In this document: positions 45,155-52,644 of the stretch, piece after piece
How the letters are laid out: the number at the start of each line of letters is the position of its first letter
How positions within the stretch are numbered: the stretch's first letter is position 1
Source of the DNA: Yoonia sp. BS5-3
GTDB lineage: Bacteria; Pseudomonadota; Alphaproteobacteria; Rhodobacterales; Rhodobacteraceae
Direction of reading: 5' to 3'
Assembly (NCBI RefSeq): GCF_038069655.2
Contig: NZ_CP150951.2
Coordinates: forward strand, 2,568,001-2,632,000
DNA: 64,000 nt
The notes under the pieces: model-generated
What the model saw: only the letters and a program-made list of their open reading frames with translations
What the model was told of the DNA's origin: nothing
Databases searched by the model: none
Program-made: the position numbers and the translations under genes

Positions 45155-45689
45155 CTGGGAATCCCCAGCTTGTCCAGGGTTCGCTTGATCGGGAGATGCG
45201 AGCCTTCGACCAGGCGAATGATCTCCAGTTTCTCAGATGCGGGGTACCTCATTCGTCGTCCTCCCCATCCCCGAGCATGCTTTTTTTGAGCAGCCGTAGC
45301 TCCAGGGCTTGTTCAGCGACGACCTCTTTCAAATCACGGGATTCCCGACGAAGGTCTTTGACTTCGGTCGACGTCGCTGCACGGGCCGTGTCGCCAGCCA
45401 GACGCTTCTTGCCCGCTTCAAGGAACTCTTTGGACCAGCTATAATACAGGCTCTGAGCAATGCCCTCTCGACGGCAAAGCTCGGCAATGCTGTCCTCACC
45501 CTTAAGGCCGTCCAGCACGATCCTAATCTTCTCTTCGGCGGAATACTGTTTGCGCGTCGCACGGCGGATGTCTTTGACGACCTTATCACCGTGGCTCTTA
45601 CGTGTTCCGGGTTTCTGTCTCATCTCCACTCCTTGGTGGTTACGATGTGCCAGAAACCCTCCCTTATCAAATCGGCCTAAACTGTCCCA
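45155..45689 (-). mobile_element. Partial inverted copy of the IS3 element (left end, orfA and the first ~100 bp of orfB)
   Basis: From ctgggaatcc near 45155 to the terminal ctgtccca at 45682-45689 the minus strand repeats the left part of the complete copy almost perfectly; one difference is visible (near 43696/45656). Homology breaks inside orfB. The identity also runs past the IS end into the flank: the 19 bases before the complete copy (43644-43662) reappear inverted at 45690-45708. Confidence 0.9.
45249..45623 (-). CDS. IS3-family transposase OrfA, duplicate in the inverted partial copy
   Basis: The 124-residue product is identical to the OrfA at 43729-44103. It is intact, but its orfB partner stops after about 33 codons and then runs into unrelated sequence (SVRRQGFWDRW...). 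Excess OrfA alone is known in IS3-type elements to repress transposition; whether it does so here is inference. Confidence 0.88.
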   Translation of the reverse strand: MRQKPGTRKSHGDKVVKDIRRATRKQYSAEEKIRIVLDGLKGEDSIAELCRREGIAQSLYYSWSKEFLEAGKKRLAGDTARAATSTEVKDLRRESRDLKEVVAEQALELRLLKKSMLGDGEDDE

Positions 45690-45714
45690 TAGGCGCTGAC
45701 GTCAGACATGACGA

Positions 45715-46132
45715 TATGGTTGGGGTGACGCTTTTCACATGCTCTCGGTTTGATCTGGACGCCGGGCAGGCGGAACGTATCTACACAAGTGATGAGCTGG
45801 CCTATCCGTTGACAGGATTGAAAGACATTGTGCCCAATCGGTGGACCAAAACGGTCCTTGATGGGCGCGATCCGTTTTTGTCAGAGACGGTTGAGGGGCT
45901 ACGTGACGTTTTCCCAGATCACGAAAAAATCGAAGACTTGGGCCTTGGCGCGGCGATCAATATTCCTGCTTTTGTGAATGGTAAGTTATTGGGCACAGCA
46001 AACTTGCTCGCCCCCGATCATGCCTATTCTTCAAAAACGCTAGAGCAGCTTGCGCCCCTGTCCATCTGCTTATCAGTCACCTTTCTGGCCTATACATTCA
46101 ACACATCGCGGGTGGCGGGGGAGTTCACTTAG
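45715..46132 (+). pseudogene. GAF-domain protein that has lost its N-terminus
   Basis: The frame encodes a GAF domain of the type found as small stand-alone proteins in roseobacters: VGVTLFTCSRFDLDAGQAER, YPLTGLKDIVPNRWTKTVLD, IEDLGLGAAINIPAFVNG and LLGTANLLAPDHAYSSKTLE. Relatives begin about 15-20 residues earlier. Here homology starts just after the IS-flank duplication, so the native start is gone. ATG 45715 or a chimeric frame reading out of the IS copy could still give product. Its stop overlaps the end of the convergent sulfotransferase gene. Confidence 0.75.
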
Positions 46133-46815
46133 ATCTTGTTCTTTGCCATTTCTTCATAGGCGGGCAAGGCCGCCGCGCAGAGATCAGCATCGCGGCCCCT
46201 GAGGTCCGGCAATGGGCCTTCGGCGGTGGCAAATCCAGTCGAGCGATGTACCGCGTCATACCAATGGGGTGCCCACACTCCGTCAAACGGTTTAGGTCCT
46301 TTCGGCCAGCTGAGCATCGCAGGATCGAAATCTACTCCAAGGGCGTTGCACAGTTTTTCCAACATGCCACGCGGGTCAAGACGGATATCATAGGAACTCA
46401 CGACAGGTCCCGGGAACCGGCGATAGATGTCCAGATGCGCGGCAAACCCGATGTCTTTCAGCGTTGGGCTTTCGCGCTTTTGGGAATAACTCGCGATCAC
46501 CCGGGCCGGATGCCGGATCAGGTGGAAATGCTGGCAGTCCTGCCCCCAATCCATCGGGAAGCCATCCAACATATGGAACGTCATCAACTTCAAAAACTGC
46601 CCGTCGCCGCGTTCCGCGATCTGATCTGCGACGGCCTGCGGGTCAGTTGGGCCTTGCGCCAAAATCTCGGCCTGCATCGGGTGTTCGAGATTGGTTTTAT
46701 CAAGGTAGGCCGCGTAAAACGGTTCATCCCAAGGGCGCAGATCGCCGCGATTACCAAAGCTATACATCATCGCCGTCGACAGATTGCGCGGCCCGGACCA
46801 CATGGCAATTTTCAT
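46129..46815 (-). CDS. Sulfotransferase-family protein
   Basis: A 228-residue protein with a 5'-phosphosulfate-binding loop, WSGPRNLSTAMMYSF, and the 3'-phosphate site FHLIRHPARVIASY. Proteins of this group often sit beside class-IV aminotransferases in alphaproteobacteria, as here, where the start overlaps the aminotransferase stop by 4 bp. The acceptor substrate is unknown; some members may be P-loop kinases and not true sulfotransferases. Confidence 0.8.
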   Translation of the reverse strand: MKIAMWSGPRNLSTAMMYSFGNRGDLRPWDEPFYAAYLDKTNLEHPMQAEILAQGPTDPQAVADQIAERGDGQFLKLMTFHMLDGFPMDWGQDCQHFHLIRHPARVIASYSQKRESPTLKDIGFAAHLDIYRRFPGPVVSSYDIRLDPRGMLEKLCNALGVDFDPAMLSWPKGPKPFDGVWAPHWYDAVHRSTGFATAEGPLPDLRGRDADLCAAALPAYEEMAKNKI

Positions 46816-47717
46816 GCGCCGGTCTCGATCAAAGCTTTGTAGAGGCCGCGAATGCGCGTGGTGACGGGCCCGAGGTCTCCGCTGCCGATGACGCGCCCGT
46901 CAATCTCGCCGACAGGAGTTTGCGCCCCGAACGTCCCTGTCAAAAAAGCTTCATCCGCGCCGTAGGTATCAACCAACGAGTAGTTGCGTTCATAGACCGG
47001 AATGTCATTGGCACGGCACAGATCAATCACCTTCTGGCGGGTGATCCCGTTCATGCAATAATCACCGGTAGAGGTCCAAACCGCGCCCTTGCGCACGATG
47101 AAAAAGTTGCAGGCATTCGTCGTGTTCACGAACCCATGGACATCCAGCATCAAGGCCTCATCCGCACCCGCCTTTTCGGCTGCGATACAGGCCAGAATGC
47201 AGTTGAGTTTAGAGTGCGAGTTGAGCTTCGGATCCTGGGTCATCGGCAAGCCGCGCATATGCGGCACCGTGGCCAGTTTGATTGGGCGTGGCCAGCTTGG
47301 GCGCGAATGCTCCATGATAATCACAAACGTCGGCCCCGACCGGCTCAGCCCTGGATGCTGAAATGGCCGCGCTTTGACCCCACGCGTGACCATCAACCGC
47401 ACATGGGCGTCGGTGGTCATGCTGTTGGCCTCTTGGGTCATCTTTAGCGCGGCAATCACTCCGGCACGATCCATCCCGATATCCAGATCGATAGCTTTCG
47501 CCGCCTCAAAGAGACGGTCGATATGCTCGTCTACAAAGGCCCACGTCCCATCATAAAGCCGTAGTCCTTCCCATACACCATCGCCGAGCATAAAGCCGCT
47601 GTCAAACACACTCACCAATGCTTCTGCACGCGGTTTCAGCACGCCGTCGACATAAATCAAAACGCTATCATTGCGCGCATCTTCCTCGGCCTGGTGAGTA
47701 CTGACGTGATCTTCCAT
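46812..47717 (-). CDS. Class-IV PLP aminotransferase (branched-chain or D-amino-acid type)
   Basis: A 301-residue enzyme: IYVDGVLKPRAEALVSVFD, GDGVWEGLRLYDG, the catalytic Lys in LNSHSKLNCILA, EALMLDVHGFVNTTNACNFF, and GITRQKVIDLC, with the C-terminal phosphate loop GTFGAQTPVGEIDGR. This is the BCAT/DAAT/ADC-lyase fold; exact specificity is not assigned. MEDHVSTHQAEED (47717) is the start. It is cotranscribed with the sulfotransferase gene. Confidence 0.87.
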   Translation of the reverse strand: MEDHVSTHQAEEDARNDSVLIYVDGVLKPRAEALVSVFDSGFMLGDGVWEGLRLYDGTWAFVDEHIDRLFEAAKAIDLDIGMDRAGVIAALKMTQEANSMTTDAHVRLMVTRGVKARPFQHPGLSRSGPTFVIIMEHSRPSWPRPIKLATVPHMRGLPMTQDPKLNSHSKLNCILACIAAEKAGADEALMLDVHGFVNTTNACNFFIVRKGAVWTSTGDYCMNGITRQKVIDLCRANDIPVYERNYSLVDTYGADEAFLTGTFGAQTPVGEIDGRVIGSGDLGPVTTRIRGLYKALIETGA

Positions 47718-47994
47718 GGGGGTCTCTTTCAACTTGTTAGAGTCATCTTGGGTGAAGGGCGGAAGAACCTCAAGAGTGGTCAGCTGCAGCATGCTTTTTA
47801 GCAGAGCAAAGATGGGTCGAGGTTACTTAGAAAGTTATGCGCATGCTGCGAATGACCGGCTTCCGCCCGGTGTCAGCAAAAGCCAAGAATTTGCTTCAAA
47901 CGACTGCTAACGTCGTCCAAGGGGGGGATCTACGGGTGGACAGATTTAGGTCCAATTCCCTTGGGCGTTTATGATTATGAATTTTTTAAGAATA
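47718..47994. other. Intergenic region between the aminotransferase gene and the tRNA-Phe island
   Basis: Apart from the promoter of the aminotransferase gene I see nothing identifiable. The stretch becomes A/T-rich toward the island boundary. Confidence 0.5.
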
Positions 47995-48010
47995 ATGGTG
48001 CCCGGGGGCG
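47995..48010. repeat. Left attachment-site repeat of the tRNA-Phe island
   Basis: atggtgcccgggggcg is identical to 50621-50636, the 3' end of the tRNA-Phe gene (CCA, discriminator, acceptor and first T-stem bases). No tRNA surrounds this copy, so it marks the far edge of an integrated segment. Confidence 0.85.
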
Positions 48011-48123
48011 TGGTGTATTAATCCTGATATTTGAAGGTGTTGCAAAAAGTGGGACTCTGGAAATCCTCCATAACTTCGTGTTGTTTCACAGAATTCTGTC
48101 CCACCCCTAAAAGTATCTAAAGT

Positions 48124-49179
48124 TCATTCAACTCTTGGGCTTGAGGCTGCCAAGCGAATTTTTGAGAAGTCCGTCCGTAGGTCACCTTGTTCGAGAGATC
48201 GCTCTTCGAGCCTTTCAACAATCTTGTCCATCGCCAACCTAGAGTTCAGCGACTGGAAGCCCAAAATTTCCCTCAGGCGGTCAGAAAATCCCTCAGGGAC
48301 GATTTTTATGTCTGAAACTACTATGTCTTCCCTAAGGCAACTGACTTCCACCAAGACGTCCGGAGCGATATCACCAGCCTCTCCAGTCAAACGGATTGAA
48401 GCCACAGGGAACTCTTCTGCAATGGGCCATGGGCGACCCTTTAGGAATGTGTCATCGAGTGGTTCAAACTCTATTGAGTAGCCGTTTTCGAGCGGTTGGC
48501 CCGAGAATTGGACGGTTCCGAACTCAAGCGTCTCGGTAAGTGATCGCTCATTGTTCTTTGTCACAGACGCTGAAACCCCGAGAGCCTTCAGCGCCATGGA
48601 AGTAGTGGCAGACCCAACAGTTTCGCTGGACTTACTCGACGAGGTCGTGTTGCTGGATGAAAACTGGAGTTGTCGATTGGTGACAACTCCATGTCTAGGC
48701 CTGACAATTCGATAAGGCCCTTCTGCTGGCATAGTTATATCTATGTGCGCCCTACGAAGCGTGATCTTACATTGCAAGAAGTGAGAATCACCAAGTTCAA
48801 CCGAAAACCTCTCGGTGCCAAAGCTAACGTCAATGAAGAGATCACTGTAACCGTCTTTGTCGCTGAACTCGTTGCGCCAAACATCTATGTTAACTAGGCC
48901 CGGAAAACCCATGCGAGGCTTTTGCGCCAATTTGGATCCAACAAAGTGCTTTTCAGATAGATCAGGGTACTCCTCTTCACTATCCAACAATGCTCCGTTC
49001 AAGTTGTAATCAGACTTGTTTGTGCCTCTCCAGTCGACACTGCGGAGGTCAGTGTATTGCAAGTCCTCCTTGGGATCTAATCCTGCTGCGCTTACCAGCT
49101 CGTCGATTGTGGGGTTTTCAACAGTCCGGATAGCGCGAAGTGCATCAAAATCTGGTACAAATTTCTTGTCGTCAGTCAT
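48124..49179 (-). CDS. Island cassette protein A, unknown function (short pentapeptide-like N-terminus plus beta-rich body)
   Basis: A 351-residue soluble protein. After an N-terminal helix, residues about 37-62 (YTDLRSVDWRGTNKSDYNL) look like a short run of A(D/N)LxX pentapeptide-type repeats. The middle (about 110-170) is beta-rich, then comes a Ser-rich linker (FSSSNTTSSSKSSETVG, about 172-188), an alternating segment ALKALGVSASVTKN, a second beta-rich part and a C-terminal helix. No signal peptide, membrane span or catalytic motif is seen. MTDDKKF (49179) is the likely start, overlapping protein B by 8 bp; 55 more codons upstream are shadow sequence. Confidence 0.78.
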   Translation of the reverse strand: MTDDKKFVPDFDALRAIRTVENPTIDELVSAAGLDPKEDLQYTDLRSVDWRGTNKSDYNLNGALLDSEEEYPDLSEKHFVGSKLAQKPRMGFPGLVNIDVWRNEFSDKDGYSDLFIDVSFGTERFSVELGDSHFLQCKITLRRAHIDITMPAEGPYRIVRPRHGVVTNRQLQFSSSNTTSSSKSSETVGSATTSMALKALGVSASVTKNNERSLTETLEFGTVQFSGQPLENGYSIEFEPLDDTFLKGRPWPIAEEFPVASIRLTGEAGDIAPDVLVEVSCLREDIVVSDIKIVPEGFSDRLREILGFQSLNSRLAMDKIVERLEERSLEQGDLRTDFSKIRLAASSPRVE

Positions 49180-50206
49180 CGGCGGCCTCAACCTGTATTG
49201 CTGCACGCGCCAAGACGATCTCGCCCGGCGGGGGTCTTGAACCGACCCCCACTTTGTGTGCCTCGAGCATTTTGCCCACGAGAGCGCCTTCGATAGCGCG
49301 CTTGTTTCGTTCCCGCCAGTCGGCCAAATCTCGATTTTCGGCAAGAGGGAAGTAGACGCAATCGCGCTTCTTGACTCTCATTTCCACTAAAGCAGAGTAG
49401 GGTTTGGATGTGTCCATCGGCTCCAAAAAACACAGTGGGTTATCCTCTTCGTCTAAAGGCCGATCAGGAGCTTCAAGCAAATAATCACCTTTCAGCAATG
49501 CATCGAATTGTCTGGGGTCACCAAGCACCTCATGTCCAATTTCCCAAGTTGGGCCGCTGGATTTCGTAACGATCTTTATGCTGATTTTTTGTGACAGGTT
49601 GTCTTTGTCCTGATCGTCAGACTGCCTTCCGCGCTTACGGCTGACATCCATGCCAACCTTAAGAATTTTATGCGCAACAGCAAGGTTTGCTACCCCCGCA
49701 AGTTCTTCCGACGAAGTCGATTTGTGTAAGCTTAGCTTTTCCCGAAAAATTGAAACTTGGTCTTCGGTCAGAGTCTTCTCGTACCGCCCCAGTCGTGCGA
49801 TCGTACAATTGCTGAGGACTAAGTCGATGATAATTCTTCGAAACCGCAACCGGAAACTTACGTCAACATCTTCAATAAATTCTTGTTCGCCAGCAGAAAC
49901 TACCAAGTTCAATGGTGAAAGGTTAAAGTTCTCCTGACCTTGATTTGGTAAGAACAGCTCCAAGAAAGCAGCCCGCTCTAATGTGTGAGCGCTAATGGAA
50001 CGCGAATACTTGGCAGTCAAAGCAATCTCCAAATGGCGAATTTTCGATCCAGCATAATGTCGTTTCAGTCGAGATGCAGAGTTTCCTAGAGCGGGCAACT
50101 CGTGGGTGACCCTTTCTCGGCAATAAATTGATTTTTGTTCCATTTTTTGGTAACATTCATACATGACTTGGGCAACGGGGTTGGTCGAGTCTGGTGCCGG
50201 GGGCAT
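49172..50206 (-). CDS. Island cassette protein B, unknown function
   Basis: A protein of about 344 residues without recognised domain, signal peptide or membrane span. A basic, helical N-terminal third (RERVTHELPALGNSASRLKR) is followed by a beta-rich part (FIEDVDVSFRLRFRRIIIDL), then SSEELAGVANLAVAHKILKV and GMDVSRKRGRQ, a further beta part and a C-terminal helix. The order beta part - SSE helix - LKVGxDVS strand - beta part matches protein A, so the two may be distant paralogues that work together. ATG 50206 (MPPAPDS) is chosen; the upstream TTG 50233 and later ATGs 50164 and 50143 are alternatives. Confidence 0.72.
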   Translation of the reverse strand: MPPAPDSTNPVAQVMYECYQKMEQKSIYCRERVTHELPALGNSASRLKRHYAGSKIRHLEIALTAKYSRSISAHTLERAAFLELFLPNQGQENFNLSPLNLVVSAGEQEFIEDVDVSFRLRFRRIIIDLVLSNCTIARLGRYEKTLTEDQVSIFREKLSLHKSTSSEELAGVANLAVAHKILKVGMDVSRKRGRQSDDQDKDNLSQKISIKIVTKSSGPTWEIGHEVLGDPRQFDALLKGDYLLEAPDRPLDEEDNPLCFLEPMDTSKPYSALVEMRVKKRDCVYFPLAENRDLADWRERNKRAIEGALVGKMLEAHKVGVGSRPPPGEIVLARAAIQVEAADD

Positions 50207-50341
50207 CCAATTTTTTCCAACGGAAACTCGCAATGGACAGCTTCACGCTTTCCGTGCGCGATCTGAGACGTGCCACTGGTTGGGGCACTCATCGTGCGCG
50301 TTCGATCATCTCGCGGCCTTATCGGCTGGCTCATAAACTAA

Positions 50342-50527
50342 CCTCGCCCGGTCCTAAGGGCGGTGGGCGAACTCGCCTATTTCGCTTGCACCGAGCAAGA
50401 AATCATGGCGATTACGGGTCATTGCACTTCGAAAGAAGTAACGCGGTACACCCAAAGCGCCAGCCAGCGGAAACGGGCTGAAAGTGCTCTAGCCCGCATG
50501 TCTTATCGCTCCGCAAAGGAACGGTAG
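50342..50527 (+). pseudogene. Tyrosine recombinase, C-terminal catalytic fragment
   Basis: A 61-codon open stretch, with no start, reads ...ELAYFACTEQEIMAITGHCTSKEVTRYTQ... and ends SAKER. It contains the GH(x)T histidine and the nucleophilic Tyr (EVTRYT) of phage-type integrases, with a basic Arg/Lys/Ala tail typical of alphaproteobacterial members. The preceding sequence is closed by a stop and shows only degraded similarity (LRAVGELA for the LRK-type Arg box). It is a different recombinase type from the P4-like remnant at 43233. Confidence 0.8.
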
Positions 50528-50535
50528 TAGAACGA

Positions 50536-50578
50536 AAAAGTCCCACTTTGCATGCGAGTCTATCGGAGTGGGACTTTT
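50536..50578 (+). terminator. Long hairpin near the tRNA-Phe end of the island
   Basis: aaaagtcccact (50536-50547) pairs perfectly with agtgggactttt (50567-50578) across a 19-base loop, ending in T4. It may terminate the old integrase transcript or, given related GTGGGAC/GTCCCAC sites at the far end, be a recombinase-binding site. Confidence 0.55.
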
Positions 50579-50620
50579 CAGATCCGCAACCATCTAAAAA
50601 CAAAGGATTTTCATAACATG

Positions 50621-50636
50621 ATGGTGCCCGGGGGCG
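50621..50636. repeat. Right attachment-site repeat, in the tRNA-Phe 3' end
   Basis: atggtgcccgggggcg, identical to 47995-48010; it covers the CCA, discriminator, acceptor arm and start of the T stem of tRNA-Phe (minus strand). Confidence 0.85.
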
Positions 50637-50696
50637 GAATCGAACCACCGACACGAGGATTTTCAATCCACTGCTCTACCCCTGAGCTACCCGGGC
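50622..50696 (-). tRNA. tRNA-Phe (anticodon GAA)
   Basis: Seventy-five bases with encoded CCA. Acceptor gcccggg/cccgggc, D arm gctcaggggtagagc, anticodon loop ttgaaaa (GAA) with stem gtgga/tcctc (one T-T mismatch), and T arm ggtggttcgattccgcc. It is intact despite serving as attachment site for the adjacent island. Confidence 0.96.
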
Positions 50697-51130
50697 ATTG
50701 GGTTAGCAAGGCTTGCCTTGCTACTGGGTAGCGGCGTTTTAGACGCGCCTGCGAGGGGTGTCCAGAGGGAAGTTCCGGCCTTTTTGTGTTTTTCGGCCGC
50801 TGCTAACGCACCGCCAGTCGCAGTGCATTGGAAAATGGGAAAATCCTGCGGGGTCGACGAGAACAGGATCGCGCGCTAGAGCCGCTGCGGGAATGGTGAT
50901 CAGCAGCGCAATCGGCATCTGTGGTACACAAACGGCGGTTCAAAACCCGTGATCAGAAGTCGGGGCGCAAGATGCATGCCACGCATCGTGGTTTCGGCCG
51001 TGCGCAACCACGATCGCGCCGATGATACGCCTTGGTTACCATTCCACCCCGGCTCTCTAGAAGGCCATCAGCCTTCAGCGCAGTATTTCGATGATTGACT
51101 GCTCCTGAATTATACGATTTGCTATGCGCC
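50697..51130. other. Region between tRNA-Phe and the cobalamin riboswitch
   Basis: There is no firm gene in these 430 bases. A 59-codon minus-strand frame (50739-50918) starts with a signal-peptide-like stretch (MPIALLITIPAAALA) but has no ribosome-binding site and an Arg-rich, motif-free remainder; I leave it as doubtful. The promoter for the riboswitch-led operon must lie near 51050-51125. Confidence 0.45.
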
Positions 51131-51318
51131 GATGGTTCTCTGACGCCAAAGCGCTGACGAGATGAAAAGGGAACACGGTGAGGCGTAGCCAGTAGGCACC
51201 AAATCCGTGACTGCCCCCGCAACTGTGAGCGGAGAGCGACCCCGATATGAGCCACTGGACATTATGTCCGGGAAGGTTCGGGGAAGCAGCGACCCGCAAG
51301 TCAGGAGACCTGCCATCA
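51131..51318 (+). ncRNA. Cobalamin (adenosylcobalamin) riboswitch
   Basis: The cobalamin riboswitch core is clear: gatgaaaagggaacacggtg (51161-51180), gactgcccccgcaactgtga (51213-51232), ccactg followed by gtccgggaagg, and the 3' element gacccgcaagtcaggagacctgcc (51291-51314). It precedes a DUF1636-ABC transporter operon, so the operon should be switched off when B12 is plentiful. Confidence 0.95.
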
Positions 51319-51451
51319 CCGTTGCGCAAACGCGCATCGGCATTTCAACACGATGCAGGCGGGGTGTCTGGTCAGGAGCATAAGATGGCACAGCGGTTTC
51401 GCCGCCAATGGCACAGTTCTTCCTTCGCCCGTCTGAAAGGCGGAGGGCCGA

Positions 51452-51847
51452 ATGAAGCATCGCATTACAATTTGTACATCCTGTCGTAACAAAGGCACTG
51501 CGTGCCGCCCGGGCTATGAGCTGATCACGCGCCTGCGGCAGGCGATTGCAGCCGCCGGGGATGCCATCCCCGAGGATTTTGAAATATCAGGCGTGGCCTG
51601 CATGGCGGGCTGTAGTCATCCCTGCACCGTGGCCTATCACGGCACAAAGAAAGCGAGCTATCTTTTCGGGGATATCGATCCGGGCGAAGACATCGACGAT
51701 CTTGTCACCTTCGCCAGGCAATATGCCTATCTGCAGGATGGCTGGTGTTCCTCGGTGGATCGGCCCGGCAAATTGCACAAATCCACTTTGGCCCGCATCC
51801 CCGCTGCAATCATGGCGATTGAAGAAGACGGGGTGCGCGCGTCGTGA
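51452..51847 (+). CDS. DUF1636 cysteine-rich metal-binding protein
   Basis: A 131-residue protein with CTSCRNKG at the N-terminus and CMAGCSHPC in the middle, a ferredoxin-like thioredoxin-fold cluster pattern (C-x2-C ... C-x3-C-x3-C). The family accompanies B12-regulated genes in Rhodobacteraceae; a role in cobalt or corrinoid handling is inferred. It is the first gene after the riboswitch and overlaps the ATPase gene by 4 bp (GTGA). Confidence 0.85.
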   Translation: MKHRITICTSCRNKGTACRPGYELITRLRQAIAAAGDAIPEDFEISGVACMAGCSHPCTVAYHGTKKASYLFGDIDPGEDIDDLVTFARQYAYLQDGWCSSVDRPGKLHKSTLARIPAAIMAIEEDGVRAS

Positions 51848-52644
51848 GTGCGGCTGCCCTCTCTGTCCGGGACCTGTCCTGGTCGCCCGGGCGCGGGACC
51901 GACACGCTTTTGCACCCCACCAGTTTTACGCTGGGTGCTGGGCGGGTGCTGGGCATTGTCGGGCCCAATGGAGCGGGCAAAACCACCCTGCTGCGATTGC
52001 TCTACCGGTTTAACCGCCCGTTGACAGGGCAGGTCTGTCTTGACGATACCGATATCTGGGGCCTCTCGGCACGCGCCGTCGCCCAGCAAATCGCGGCGGT
52101 CTTGCAGGAACAGCCCAGTGATTTTGCCCTGACAATCGGTGAAATCGTCGCTTTGGGACGCACGCCGTACCGACGCGGCTTCGCGGGAAACACAGGGTCC
52201 CGTGACCAAGAGATTATCGACCAGGCCCTGGCGCGGCTTGATCTGCATGGGTTGGCAAACCGCCATCTGGGCACTTTGTCAGGGGGCGAGCGTCAGCGCG
52301 TCATGGTCGCCCGCGCCCTTGCGCAAGAACCGCGCCTCTTGATCCTTGATGAGCCGACCAATCACCTTGATATCCGTCATCAGCTTGAGGTGCTGGACCT
52401 GATCCGAAACCTGCCGCTGACGATTGTCACATCCTTGCATGATCTGAACCTCGCGGCGGGGGTCTGTGATGACATTCTGCTGCTGCGCGCCGGGGAAACC
52501 ATCGGCTTTGGGCCGCCTGATCAGGTGCTGTCCGAGGCCGCCGTCTCGGACGCTTTCCAAGTCACAGCACGCCGCGAACGCCTTGCGCCCAGCAATGCGG
52601 GCCATCTCACCTTCCATCTTCCAAACAAGGAACCACACATATGA
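51844..52644 (+). CDS. ABC transporter ATP-binding protein, FecE/BtuD type
   Basis: A 266-residue ATPase starting with GTG: Walker A IVGPNGAGKTTLLRLLYR, Q-loop ...VLQEQPSDFALTIGEIVALG, signature LSGGERQRVMVARALA and Walker B LLILDEPTNHLDIRHQ. It belongs to the iron-siderophore/B12 importer class. Its place behind a cobalamin riboswitch points to corrinoid import (BtuD role). It overlaps its neighbours by 4 bp on both sides. Confidence 0.93.
   Translation: MSAAALSVRDLSWSPGRGTDTLLHPTSFTLGAGRVLGIVGPNGAGKTTLLRLLYRFNRPLTGQVCLDDTDIWGLSARAVAQQIAAVLQEQPSDFALTIGEIVALGRTPYRRGFAGNTGSRDQEIIDQALARLDLHGLANRHLGTLSGGERQRVMVARALAQEPRLLILDEPTNHLDIRHQLEVLDLIRNLPLTIVTSLHDLNLAAGVCDDILLLRAGETIGFGPPDQVLSEAAVSDAFQVTARRERLAPSNAGHLTFHLPNKEPHI

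Larger units (their letters stand above)
48011..50620. mobile_element. Small genomic island (about 2.6 kb) at tRNA-Phe
   Basis: The segment lies between 16-bp direct repeats of the tRNA-Phe 3' end. It is visibly richer in A/T and uses codons unlike the flanking genes. It holds two overlapping unknown genes and the C-terminal piece of a tyrosine recombinase next to the tRNA. Inverted GTGGGAC/GTCCCAC pairs lie near both ends (48049-48104 and 50536-50578). The island cannot move by itself now because the recombinase is broken. Confidence 0.8.

Noticed and set aside
45602..46132. Chimeric ORF starting in the IS copy and running into the GAF domain as a native gene
   Set aside because: The first ~35 codons are antisense IS sequence; only the GAF part is native, so it is treated as a truncated gene.
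50194..50481. 95-codon plus-strand frame near tRNA-Phe
   Set aside because: It is out of frame with the recognisable integrase fragment and has no similarity to a known protein.
43233..50527. The integrase N-terminal piece at 43233 and C-terminal piece at 50342 being halves of one gene
   Set aside because: The N-terminal piece is P4-like (DUF4102), while the C-terminal piece ends in the pattern of another recombinase class; each lies at its own tRNA.
50739..50918. 59-codon minus-strand frame with signal-peptide-like start
   Set aside because: No ribosome-binding site, Arg-rich tail and no recognised relative; too weak to call as a gene.
51385..51489. 35-codon frame between the cobalamin riboswitch and DUF1636
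   Set aside because: It overlaps the DUF1636 start in another frame and has no recognisable product; probably leader RNA.
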